A stretch of 64,000 nucleotides of DNA from Neolentinus lepideus HHB14362 ss-1 (lineage: Eukaryota > Basidiomycota > Agaricomycetes > Gloeophyllales > Gloeophyllaceae): the NCBI GenBank assembly GCA_001632425.1, contig KV425590.1, positions 1 to 64,000 on the forward strand, in the 5' to 3' direction. A program made the translations under genes and the position numbers. Under the pieces are notes generated by a model. The model saw only the letters and a list, made by a program, of their open reading frames with translations. It was not told the DNA's origin and ran no database searches. This document shows positions 31,889-42,756 of this stretch, one piece after another; within the stretch, counting starts at the first letter, position 1, and each line of letters starts with the position of its first letter.

Positions 31889-33365
31889 TTACGCTGCCAC
31901 CCACTCGAGCACCTTGAACAAGCCCCAGATGCACCCGCCCGAGATAATCGGGAGGGTGAGGTTGTCGTCGAGGGAGCCGATGTCTGGAGGAGTGTTAGTG
32001 AGTACGTGGTTGATGGTACCGAAAGAGATATTAGAGAGGTTCAAGGCAAAGGAAAGGGGATGGTTGCGGCGCGATGAGTGGGAAGGAAGGATAGTGGTAG
32101 GATGGCAACGGGGACGGGGCAATTGTGTGAAGGAGAGAAAAGGGAACCAAATTACTCACCCAACGCCTCCGCAATCCCACTCACAGCCCCAGCCACCACG
32201 CCAATCACGCTCAACCCTCCCCATCCACTCGCCTCCCACCGCATCTCCCCCATCCCCATGGCTAGGCCCTCCACCCACTCCTTTGCACCCACAACCCACT
32301 GACTCGGGGCATGCCCAGGAAGTACACCTCCCTCCCACGTCCAGCTGCACTCCGCGGGCCGCGCGGGGGCGACGCGCCCCCAGAAGTACGTCGCGGCGAG
32401 GAAGCCCGTCAAGGACGCAGCAAGAAAACCCGCAACGGATTTGCGCGCTGCGAAGATGGGGAAGGAGCGGCGGGAGAAAGGAAGGCGGATGGTGTACGTT
32501 GGGAGACGAGGCGTGTGCTTCCCATAGAGACGGCCGATGGTAGAGGCGGCTGTGTCAGCCCAAGAGAGTCTATGAGGAGAGGAGTTAGTTGGAGTCGGTT
32601 CGTGAAGGGCCAAGGGATGAAGAAGGGGACGCGAGGGCGAGAGATGGTATGGCAAAAGACGGCAGTTAAGGGAGAACGGAAGGAGTTCACGGTAAAAGGG
32701 AGAGGAAGGAGAGAAGGACATACATCAGTATAGATACGACGGCTATATCTAGCGGGTAGACGGTCAGCACGAATATGACACCGATGAGGTACCATATCAC
32801 GCCGTTGGTCGATTTCTGACGCACCGTTAGTCTTACACAGTACAGCTGGTTAAATAAAACACACGAACCTTTTCAGTGTCGCGCATGAGGAAGCCAACGG
32901 CGCGCTCGTAGAGACGCTCGAAGGCAGGCCACCGGAGGCGCATAATGTCGAGAGGGACCAATGCAGCGAGGGCTGCGGCGAGGACGAACACGACGGTACG
33001 CGGCGAACCACTGGTGGTGTATAGGTGCAGAGTCAGGAAGCCTGGTGAAGATATCACACATGCTTCAACTCCAGTGGCGATAGCTGTAAGCGTACGCGCT
33101 CACCGATAGACGAATGCAACGTCTTCCTCGGAATCTCCCAATCCACTTTCTCCTTCTCCTTCTTATCCGGGCTCCGTCCCCTGCTCATTGCCTCCTCCGG
33201 CACGTCCTTGAGTCGCGTTATCGAGGCATTGTTGGAGGAGACGCGGCGAGGTTGTGGCATGTGCTGGGCGCGAGAGGACGCAAATATTTTTGGGGATGGA
33301 GAGCGCGCTGTGCGGCGACGAGGGTCGTGTGCGAGACTAAATGCGTCGCTGGCGGGGATGGCCAT
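31889..33365 (-). CDS. dgk1: CTP-dependent diacylglycerol kinase Dgk1
   Basis: Integral ER/nuclear membrane enzyme that phosphorylates diacylglycerol to phosphatidate with CTP, opposing the lipin Pah1. It belongs to the cytidylyltransferase/dolichol-kinase superfamily. The N-terminal 85 residues are basic and Ser-rich (RTARSPSPK, MSRGRSPDKKEKEK) and likely cytosolic. Several membrane segments follow (TVVFVLAAALAALVPLD, WYLIGVIFVLTVYPLDIAVVSILM). The CTP-binding block LSWADTAASTIGRLYGKHTPRL, RKSVAGFLAASLTGFLAA and the C-terminal DDNLTLPIISGGCIWGL are diagnostic of the Dgk1 branch rather than Sec59. Introns split it into about six exons. Confidence 0.87.
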
Positions 33366-33618
33366 AGCGCGAGAGTGGCAGTCGTGTGCGACGATGAGGA
33401 AGGGCCTGACAGGGGCGGCGCTGTATGTAGTCCACGCCTAACAAACAACGCCCATCCTCGGCCGGCTGCTCCCGGGCATGTGATACATGTGACCTTCTGT
33501 GGCCTTCTGTGACACGGTCCGTCTCCGTCGGCTGAGGGACACGTCTACGGCAGTCTGTGGCAGTGGTAGCTCATACAACACTATTTTAATCTCAAGTCCA
33601 ATGCAACAGCAACTCAAT

Positions 33619-36600
33619 TCAGGAAATGACACAGTCCTCCTTGAAACTAAGATTATACATCGTCTTATCGACAGTCTTCTCGATCTGCTTCCAGTCAGCT
33701 CGGCGCTGGATGAACTCGTAGATGTCCTGTAAAAGAGCGGTTCGTGAGCGGAATTGTCGTAATTAAAGAAATACATAGCATAGGCAGCCAATGAAAATAG
33801 TGATGGAGTGAACAGAGTACAGAAACAGCACCAAGCAAAACGGCTGAGTTACTCACCTCAGGCCGATACGCCCCACCGTACCGGGTCACATCCCGCACAA
33901 TCTGGGCCAGATCTTTCGCATCGTCCACCACATATACGTGGCCCAACATCTTCAAATGCGAGAACTCCGCCGCTATGCTCGGCACCTACGCAAAGACAAT
34001 TGAAGGTCAACGTGAGCCAAATCAATGATCGTAGATAGTAAGGAGTGCAACTCCACATACCTTGAGCGACGCAATAAACGCATGATACGCATTCAAATCG
34101 GCGATCAACTGGAACCCGCCCGCAAGCGATATAATCTGCCTCTTAATATGCTTCTGCAATATCCTGCAACCACCACTCGGTCAGCAAACACCCCACCATC
34201 CAAACCACACCAAACCCTCGCACGCACGCAATCAGCCGCCACCCCACCTCCTGATAAAACACCTCCAGCACGTCCTTTGTCGTGCTCCCCTTCAGCAGCT
34301 CGCAGTGCCGCTCCAGGCACCGGATCGCCTCCCGGCACCCGCTTGTGGGCTTGAGCTCAAGCGGCGGCGCGTCCTCGGGCGGGTAGTACTCCCGCGGCTG
34401 CGTGAGCGTCAGGATGATGTAGTCGACCTGGGACTCGGGTCAGTTAAGGGGAAGGAAGAGAAACAGGAAGCCCACCTGATTCATCAGCACGTCCGTCCCG
34501 GCATTCAGCCCAGCGGCCACCGCGTCGTCCAGCGCGTTCTCAAACCTCTTCATCTCCCTTACCACGCCGTTCAGGAAATCTGTCTTGTCGATTCGGGGAG
34601 CCTAGAGTCGCAACCAATGCGAGACATCGAATTCAGAATTCAACACGTCACATTTCAACCATCAGTCAAAATCAGATTCGGATTGCGACGATTAGTGAAG
34701 AGAAGGGGGCGATCAAAGGGAGAGGCATACCAACTCCTTATCAAAATACACCTGCACCATGCTCTGGATCGTGTCCCCAACGTGCACAAGCTCGAAGAAC
34801 TGCAACAGTGGCGCGACACTCGTCGTCGTCGCAGCGTGCTCCGCGGGCTTGTACGTGCGCATGCGCTCGGTCGCCCTGTCCACTTCGGGTTAACCCCTGA
34901 TACTCGAAAACGAGAGAAGACGAGAAACGGGAAGGAGAGAACGCCACGTACGCGCCAAACCCTGGCACCAGATGCCTCTCCGCCACAGCCTGCAGTAGCA
35001 ATATAAACGCTTCCTCCATCGTATCGTGCACGCGGTGCCCGTAATGCCCTGGGTAGCCGGAAAACGTCTCGATGCGCTTCAGGGCATCGCGCGAAGAATG
35101 GATCAGCTCGAGTGCGACGTCGAGGGAGAGCAGAAGATCCAGCTTGTCCGTCGCGGAAGCCGCAGACTGAGTCGATGTCGCTGTGGCAGACGTATTCGAC
35201 GTCGCCGTGGTCTGCGAAGACGAAACGGACGCCATGGAATCTGCCCGGGTTCGTGACGGTCAGTGCGCAGTGCGAGGTGCGAGGTGCGAGCGGCGTGGCT
35301 ACATACAGCGATCTGCAGAGGAAGAGCGGTCGTCCTTCTCGTCTAGCTCCGCGTCCGCCTCGCCGAGCTCGAAGAGCACGTCCTCCCCACCCGCCCCCTT
35401 AAGCTCAAGGTCCCGACTATACCCCTCGCGCCCCGCTGCCCCGCCCCACCGCTGCGGGTTGAGCATCGCGATCCCCTGCACCGCGGCCGTCCCGCCTGTT
35501 TGTAGGGCGGCGCCGACGCGGGGGACAATGGTGACGGGCAGGAGCAGCACGTCGGTGAAGGAGGCGAGCACGGTGCGTTTGACAAGTGCAGGATTTTGGG
35601 AACCGAGGAAGCGCGCTTGTTGGGGGGAAGATGAGGTGGGTGCACCGGACATGGAGGATCGAGACGTCTGAGGAGAGGAGAGGGTAAGTTAGGAAAGTGG
35701 ATGGGAGGGGAAGGCGGACCTGCTTATCCCAGCTTCGACAAATAACATCGAAATTGTGCTTGAGTGACTCGATCTCTTCGTCGAGATATTCGTCCATATT
35801 AGTTTCGAACATCCGGTAACTGGGTCTCGTCGATTCAAAGCGCCGCAAGTATGGAAAGACTATATATTGTACTTACACCACATCCTCCGCCTTGGTCCTT
35901 GTTACCAAGCTATCTGTCCGCTGCTCCGCAACCTGCATGAGCGCATCAACGATCCTCCACGACTCTTTAAAGCTCGCTGCCGTCGCTTGCAGAAACGCAG
36001 CATTCGAGACTTCCCGGGCCCGAGTCAGGAGCTCGGCGACGTATTCACCGACCTGCATACACACATTTCCAATCAGATGGGGTAGATACAATGGAGGGGG
36101 ACTCGCGCACATACTACTTCGACTGCGAGCCGATCGGCGAAGGACAGCAGCACACCCGATGGTGGGGGGAAGACGCGAACAGCCCTCGCGCCGTGCTCGC
36201 GAATTGCGTCAAGGACGTTCGTCATGAGCTCATCCATCGCGTCGAACGCGAGGGCGCCGCTCTCTCTGTACATTCACATGACCTGTGAATCTGTGAAGAC
36301 AGCAGCAACAAAGATGAGTGCGCACGTAACGTTGTCCATTGGATTCCACCTTCCCTGCTCATAAAAGATCTCCCTCTTCTCCGCCCATACCCGTCCGAGC
36401 TCCCACTCACCTTCGCCCTGCCAGACCTCCCAGCTCGCCTCCGCCGCCTCGCGCATCGCACTCTCGTCCGCTTTACTATCCGCGACATCGAATTCTGTCA
36501 GGAGGTTCGCCTCGAACCGGTCGATAGCAAGTCGTAGTGATGTTTCCAGTTGCTGCCATGATACGAGAGGCTGTACGGCTGGGGAGAGGAAGGCAGAGAG

Positions 36601-37215
36601 TAGGCGGAGGGTCAGAGATTGGTGCCGGAGGGAGGGGGATGGAGGGGGGAAGAGGGAAGATAGAAGGAGATGTGAGGGAGAGGTTAAAGCTTTTGTTAGC
36701 GGCTTGAGGAGGTTATGAGCGCGGATGTACATTGAGCGGAATGTCGGCTTAGTCTCCGAAGGTGTAGTCGGTGTTAGCGCGATCCCGTTGAACGAACCGA
36801 CAAAGTCACCCATCTCGTCCTGCGATACGCTAAAGGCATCGGCAGAAGCAAAGTCACCGAATTCATCGTCGACAGCTAAGGTGGGCGGAGCAGATGCCCG
36901 TGTTGCGCCCTCCCGTCCTTTCGACCGAGCGTCCAGTTCGTCCAGGAGAGATCCCAAGCTGAGCCGCTCGACGTTTAGAGAATGCCAGCGAGGCTCCCAT
37001 ATTCGTTCTTCTTTCGTAAGCTTAGACAGAGCTCGGTTTCCGAGACTGTAGGACGGAATGTCGGGTACGGATAGGTGGGTCAGAATGAGGACGTGCAGGT
37101 CGACAGGGAGACGCCCAATAAACTGCTGCGACACCAGTTGTTTCTTCGCAATCGCATTGCGTCCTCCCTGCGCAGAATGCAGTCGGACTGGCTCAAGAGT
37201 CTTGAACTTTTCCAT
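33619..37215 (-). CDS. rcy1: Recyclin-1 (F-box protein with Sec10-like domain)
   Basis: F-box protein needed for endosome-to-Golgi or plasma-membrane recycling; it binds Skp1 and in yeast the Rab Ypt31/32. The start at 37215 (MEKFKTLEPVRLHS) has a good context (AACGCCATGG) and is preferred to an ATG 12 codons upstream. The F-box is GRLPVDLHVLILTHLSVPDIPSYSLGNRALSKLTKEERIW-like, near residues 35-80. A DEFGDFASADAFS acidic motif follows, then a long helical exocyst Sec10-like domain to the C terminus (ESLKHNFDVICRSWDKQ, DVALELIHSSRDALKRIETF, ALDDAVAAGLNAGTDVLMNQVDYI, DIYEFIQRRADWKQIEKTVDK). The protein ends KEDCVIS. About ten exons; typical family size. Confidence 0.88.
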
Positions 37216-38157
37216 GGCGTTGTTATTGCCGCATACTCCGAGGAGGAACACAGAAGAGCATCACGTGCTGAGCACATGGCTGCCATGCCGTCTTGTGGCT
37301 TTGTTTCATCGCTGAGTCGTCGTTGAGTACCAGATTTTTTGACCATAAATGTTTCCAATTTCGTGAAGCAACCAAAGGCCATAGCTCAGAAGCACCATCC
37401 CAGAGTCCATATGCCTTTCTAATATACTGGGTATGCAGGGGAGGAGATCGCACCTACTCCTAACGAAGAGAAGGGATGTTCGGTCACTTATCGAGTCAAG
37501 ACCAGAACATGCATCCGACGAGACGAGTTCCGGAACTCGTTGTGGGTAGGTTTGCTAAATTCCAACCGCTATATTTCATGACGCTCATATCCTCTCCAGA
37601 CCCATCATCGAAGAGACTACGAAGATTCGCCGGCTTTTAGCCCTATGATGATTCCTGATGATTCTCGCTGCATCCTATGCGCCGTGCAACCAAAGGCACG
37701 GTAGTCTATCATAGGAAAGCGACAATGGCCGGTATGCCAAAAGAAATTGATGAGCTGTGGTCTCAATGTTAAGAACTTGCAGTTGCTATCTTGTCGGTGG
37801 CGATGGAATTAAGTCCAGCCGTCATGCATCACTACTGCTGATTTCTATTCCTGAGAACGCAATCCAGGTTCTGAGGTCGAGGTGTACACCTCTCAGTTGT
37901 ATCGGTATTCAATTGGAGCAAGTGTGGCATAGAGGCGGTTGATGCAAGGACGGATAGACTTTCACCGGGAAGTACAAGAAGTCGGAATTAGAATTAGATG
38001 CGGTAGAGTGACAATGATCAGTCCTGAGCTAAATGTGATAGTACATTACATCTGTGTCGCCTTCTCCCCGCAGTCCGTGTCCAAGATAATCCAAGCCAGT
38101 CGTATATGATACAATTCATCTTCGTCATTCACTCCACGCTGTACGTGTCCATTCTTC
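37216..38157. other. Intergenic region, no gene seen
   Basis: 5' flank of rcy1 and 3' flank of the Cys-rich gene. ORFs here are short and without recognisable motifs. No repeat copy from elsewhere in the window. Confidence 0.45.
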
Positions 38158-38432
38158 TCAGCAGCAGCACGGGATCGGGATGATATAACAACACCCTCCA
38201 TCCTACACCGCATACATCAGTGTCTCTCCCTCAGTCACGCATATGCTCAAGTACTCACCGGGCACGGTATACAGCCACCTCTGATCCTCTCCGCCCTCTC
38301 CTCCTCCTTTCTCTGCTTTGCGTTCGCTACGGACATGGCTGACGCACTCGTGGGCTGGCTTGACACCAGCTGAGAGTCGTGTTTGGTGTGGGTGGTATGC
38401 GCGTTGGGCGGGTAGCGCAGCGGGGAGGACAT
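38158..38432 (-). CDS. Small Cys-rich protein with CIPCP and C-terminal CCC
   Basis: Two exons (38432-38259 and 38202-38158) join across a 56-bp GT-AG intron to give 72 residues. The first 45 are polar and basic (TTHTKHDSQLVSSQPTSAS, then KQRKEEERAERIRGG). The last 22 form GGCIPCP, then DGGCCYIIPIPCCC and stop. Six of the seven Cys are in the last 18 residues; there is no signal peptide or membrane span. A Cys cluster with CCC at the very end suggests S-palmitoylation and membrane tethering, or metal binding (inference). The C-terminal half crosses the intron, so ORF callers miss it. A TATA box (TATATAAG, minus strand of 38496-38503) lies about 65 bp upstream. I recall similar short CIPCP proteins in other basidiomycetes but know no function. 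Confidence 0.75.
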
Positions 38433-38495
38433 CGTGGCTGGTAGTTAGAGAGTAGAGTGCGGTCGTAGTACTTGGTCGTTAGTGCGTAATGGCGT

Positions 38496-38503
38496 CTTAT
38501 ATA
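38496..38503 (-). promoter_or_regulatory. TATA box of the Cys-rich gene
   Basis: TATATAAG on the minus strand, about 65 bp upstream of the ATG at 38432. A clear TATA box is unusual among the housekeeping genes here and suggests regulated or high expression. Confidence 0.6.
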
Positions 38504-39512
38504 CGGATTTCTCAGAGAGCGAGGTGAGGTCATACGCAGCATGTCAGCTCCCTCCACAGCGGTGTGTGGCTGCGGTGAAATGACGTCGGTCGCCTGTTTC
38601 GATATCTTGTGTGGCAATTCAGCCTGTGCATGCTATGTGCATGCCACTAGTGCCCCGGGCCTGCTCATCCTAGACTTGCTAGCGATGTCTCCTCAATGAA
38701 CCCGAGTAGGCGAGCAACGAGGTTCACAGGGTTGACGAGCTGCACAGTGTCTTAAAGGAACAGCCTGCAGAGCAGCTGCCAGGGCGCGAAGACATTTACG
38801 GGATGGATACGAGCATCGCACGATGTGGTGGGTATCCGGAGTGGTGCAATGGCAGGCTACAGACGCCACGGTGAGGTCCAGGCAATTGAGGGGCAAAAGG
38901 AGAAACTAGCTTAAGTGAGAGATTGTGAAGACACTGATCGGGGTGATGCGAAGCAGACAGGCTAGGAGAACAGGACTGTGAGATTCGTTTCTGTTGTATA
39001 TATCAAAGCAAGGAAATGGAGGATGGAAGGATGGAACAGATGTACTGATAGTATGATGTATATCATCTTCAATAGAAAGACGGTGCGCAGTATACCGTCT
39101 TGTGGGATAATGTTACTATTTCACGTCTCGTCCATGTCAGTATGATATGACCATGCAATGCTCGCGATGTCATAAGCTCGGCGCATCCACTGTTGACCCT
39201 ATAGGTGTTGGTGTCTCGAAAGTACCATAAAGTGACCGGTATGTGGTACACAGCTGCCGCAGAGTTTATCCGGATATTTAATCGCCGGTAAGTACCCGCA
39301 ACTTGAGAACCGTCGATGTCTGGCCAATCGTCCTGAGAGTTGCAAGTGTTCTGGCGAATATATTGGGGCCGCACGAGGGAACAATACCATTGATTCATCA
39401 CATCTAATCAGAGCCATGCCTCGCTTGCGACAAGCTCGAACGAAGAAAAAAAGGATCCTCGAACTTAACACGGCCACTCCGAGCTCCCTCTCGGGTATTG
39501 ATTAGGTAGAGA
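38504..39512. other. Intergenic region, no gene seen
   Basis: No ORF with recognisable features on either strand. It contains a short GGATGGAAGGATGGA simple repeat near 39020. Presumably 5' flank of the Cys-rich gene and 3' flank of the P450. Confidence 0.45.
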
Positions 39513-41877
39513 TCAGCCCCTTAGGGATCTTATCGTAAGAGGCATCTGAGTCTTATTCTCCACGTCACCCCTCAGCACAGGTCTCGTCACGATAGCTGAC
39601 CTCTTCACAATATCTTCCTTTGGCACAGCCAGCTCGAACTTGAACGAGCGGAGGAGGGTGAATAAAATTGCCTTGATTCTGTAACATAACGCGGTCAGTC
39701 AAACGTTAAATGAGGAAGTCAGATGTAGACCGACTCGACGATGGAGAATCGATAGCCAATGCAGGCGCGAGAGCCACCGAGGAAACTGAACACGTTGCCC
39801 CAGACACCTGGGATCTTCGACACGGCTTCTGGTATAGATTCCCATCGTTCAGGCCTACAGAAACATTAGCGCATATCAGAGCTATATGCGGTGCACGAAG
39901 GCGTACTTGAACTCTAGCGCATCTTCACCCCACATATCCTTGGATCGATTAATCGCCACGATGGGCAGAAGGACAAAGTCCCCTTTCGTCACCCTTGTAG
40001 CATAAGATAGCCCAGGTTCCAGGGGTGTGACTTGATAACTTTCTTACCTGATATGATCCTGTGTCCTGCCCTTTACATCCAAGAACGTTGTCTCGAAAGG
40101 GATCGTATCCTCCTTTTGCGCGACCCGGCCAGCCATCGGCACCGGGGGGTGTATGCGCAATGTCTCGCGACATACCGCGTCGAGATACGGCAGTGCCATG
40201 AGCGCGTCCATCGAAGGTGTATCGGTCGGGATTTGTAATAGTTCGTCCCGGAGTTTGGATTGCACGCGGGGATCGATTGAGAGGGCGTATAGACACCACG
40301 TCACGGCAGTACTACAAACTTCGAATGAAGTCATGACAAATAGTAAGCTCGGACAAGACTTACCTAGTTGTCTCATGTCCGGCCACCATAAATGTGGGAA
40401 CCTCTATTAAGAAAATCAATATCACGCTCATCTATCAGTACATGCACCTCACGAGCTACAACATCCTCATCGGACATTCGCTGGTTCTCTGGCAGATCCG
40501 CAGCCATATTCGCCCGGACCAACCGACTGAGGAGGTCCATATCTTGCATTGTCTTTCTATTCAACCGCTCGCCGTTCATCTCCACGCGAGCCGTTTCTTT
40601 CTTCTCGGCCAGAAGCTCCCTTCCGATATGCTTCATGACAGCTTGTGCGCGAGCGGTGGTTTTCGTTTGTTCGTCAGGCTACAGATTTAAGCAAACGTGC
40701 GCGGCTCATGGATATACCATCTCGGCACTTACAACTAAACGAAAGAGGGGTACCCATGCCTGGAGAAAGGGGAGGAGTTTGAAACCCGGACGGCCTTTGA
40801 ACATTACCGAAAACGCTTTTCTGAGCTCATTCGACTGCTCTTTCGGACGCAGCGCGTCGAAGTCGTAGCCAAAGCCTATTACGAAGTTCCCCGCCGGACA
40901 CTGTACGGAGATCGGGATAGATTACCATACCTGCCATGCCGATGACATCCAAAGTGAGCTTCCCAAGCCAGGATAGGGCATCTACTTTTGTTGCGACTTG
41001 GTCGCTGGATTCGGTTATCTGCGACATCCAAATGTCGCGCAGCTAAGGATCCCATGTCGAGTAGGTTCAGTCTGTTGCAATTCATATCTGATGTATAAAA
41101 CCATCCTACCTGCGCAGCCTTGTCTAGGAAGATATCCGTCATGTTGCTAATGTGCCCGGGCGCGAAAGCTGGTCCCTGATTACGTTAGATAAGATGAGAA
41201 GTCGGTGATGAATGAAAGGATTCAATGCATTTGATGCTGACCATGACTCGTCGCTATATTTGCGGCAATTTGTCAACAGCTATTATTGACTCTCTGTTAA
41301 TAACAGTAGTGTGACTGCGTACCTGTTTTCTATGCTCGGCACCTATCATCATCATGATCGGTCTGACAGCTATGCGCTACGTCCAGGAATGCACACTGAC
41401 CTTCGACCACTAGCACTCCTTGGATTATGAAATTCGGAGATGTTAAAATGAAGAGGTTCATGAGGGTGGATGGGCTTACCCGGGCCGATAATTCGTCCGA
41501 GATGCTTGCGAGCATCCGCGGGTTTCTCGTAAATAGGACTAGTAAGTACATGGTGCAGAGCCCTTGGGTCGAGTGTCAAGACACGATTAGACTAAACGAA
41601 TATGAGCACTAGCATCTTCTGAAATGAAGAAGAACAGGTGCCTTACATTGAGAACACCAGTAAATCTGACAACAGGCCCATACTCTCGTAACCAGCGTTC
41701 TTGTACCGAAGCAAAGTCGTCCCCGAACATCTCCTTCATGTGCCCAAAGATGATGCTTGGACTTGGCGGGCCAGGCAAATACCGCACAGGGGAGCGCAAC
41801 GGCTGAAAAACGCGGCTCGCGATCTTGAAAACAAGGAACAGTGTGCCTGAACAGAGGAGCAAAACTTGAAGAAACAT
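39513..41877 (-). CDS. Cytochrome P450 monooxygenase
   Basis: Class II microsomal P450 of the large basidiomycete expansion; uses NADPH-P450 reductase and O2, substrate unknown. The N terminus is a membrane anchor ([20 protein letters not shown]), then the proline hinge YLPGPPSPS. Further along are the I-helix oxygen-binding motif AGHETTS, the K-helix ETLR, the FKPERW region and the heme loop [15 protein letters not shown] with the Cys ligand, followed by a full C terminus ending RSLRG. All key residues are present, so it should be functional. About 540 residues in roughly a dozen exons. I do not assign a CYP family number. It is divergent from the sugar transporter with about 880 bp between them. 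Confidence 0.9.
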
Positions 41878-42756
41878 TGTGAGTTCTGCATCATCCGTCC
41901 GTTAGCCATCTATTTAAACACAAAGTCAGTGACCCGTTTGGAATTTGCTTTAAGTTGCAGTGGAAAGGCTATTACCTAAGAAAAATGACTAAGCATTAGA
42001 GCTGCGAGGTGTTAGCCGCTCCGACCGGGCAGGGCACTTGAAAGCGTGGTACAAGCTTGCATGGCGGTGCAACCTCCCGATCATCTTTGATGTGCGGCGC
42101 TGCAGGCAATTGGTCCAAATGAAGTGGATCGCCGTATCTCCTAACCTTTGCAGATGGGAAGGCAATGGGGAAACAACGCCGACACGCATATTGCGCAGTA
42201 GACGCGACCCGTACGGAGCGGCGAAGTGAGGATAATGTCATCACGATACGCCGGCCGTGGTTAGAGCGGGTATACATACGTGGTTGGGCCGACTACACGG
42301 AGAGTCATGGTGCACAGAGAGCATGATCACCTTGCGTATCAATATGAAGAAGATAAAGCAGCAAGCAGCAGAAATACAAATTCTGAAGCGGCGCTTGAGT
42401 GGTCTTCTGGACATATATACACTAGAAATTAGCGTTCAACCTGCTGGATCTGCACGGAAAGATGCAAGGGTCCAGACGATGGAAGGGAATACCGTGATGA
42501 ATCATTGGTTGTAGAACATACAATCATCTGCGCTTCCAGGACGTAACTAGTATAATGTGGATCAAAACATATCCCGAATAAGCAATTGTGGCTGCGCGAG
42601 TCCGCAAGCCTCAGTTGACTACCCTGGCATTCCATGAAGCGACCCTCTGTTTTCCAGTTTTGCAGATGAATATTGCTCTACTTTGGTTTCTTGTTACTGG
42701 TCACTCCTTCTGACGCGGAACTTCTGGCAATATCCAAGGCTCTAGGACTCAAGTGC
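41878..42756. other. Divergent intergenic region P450 - transporter
   Basis: No gene supported. An upstream in-frame ATG of the transporter at 42673 adds 28 residues that look non-conserved. No repeats recognised. Confidence 0.45.

Noticed and set aside
34305..35006. Plus-strand ORF of 233 codons
   Set aside because: Antisense to exons of recyclin-1 and crosses its introns.
37223..37453. Minus-strand ORFs upstream of recyclin-1 as an extra N-terminal exon
   Set aside because: No conserved sequence, and the MEKFKTLEP start has a strong context.
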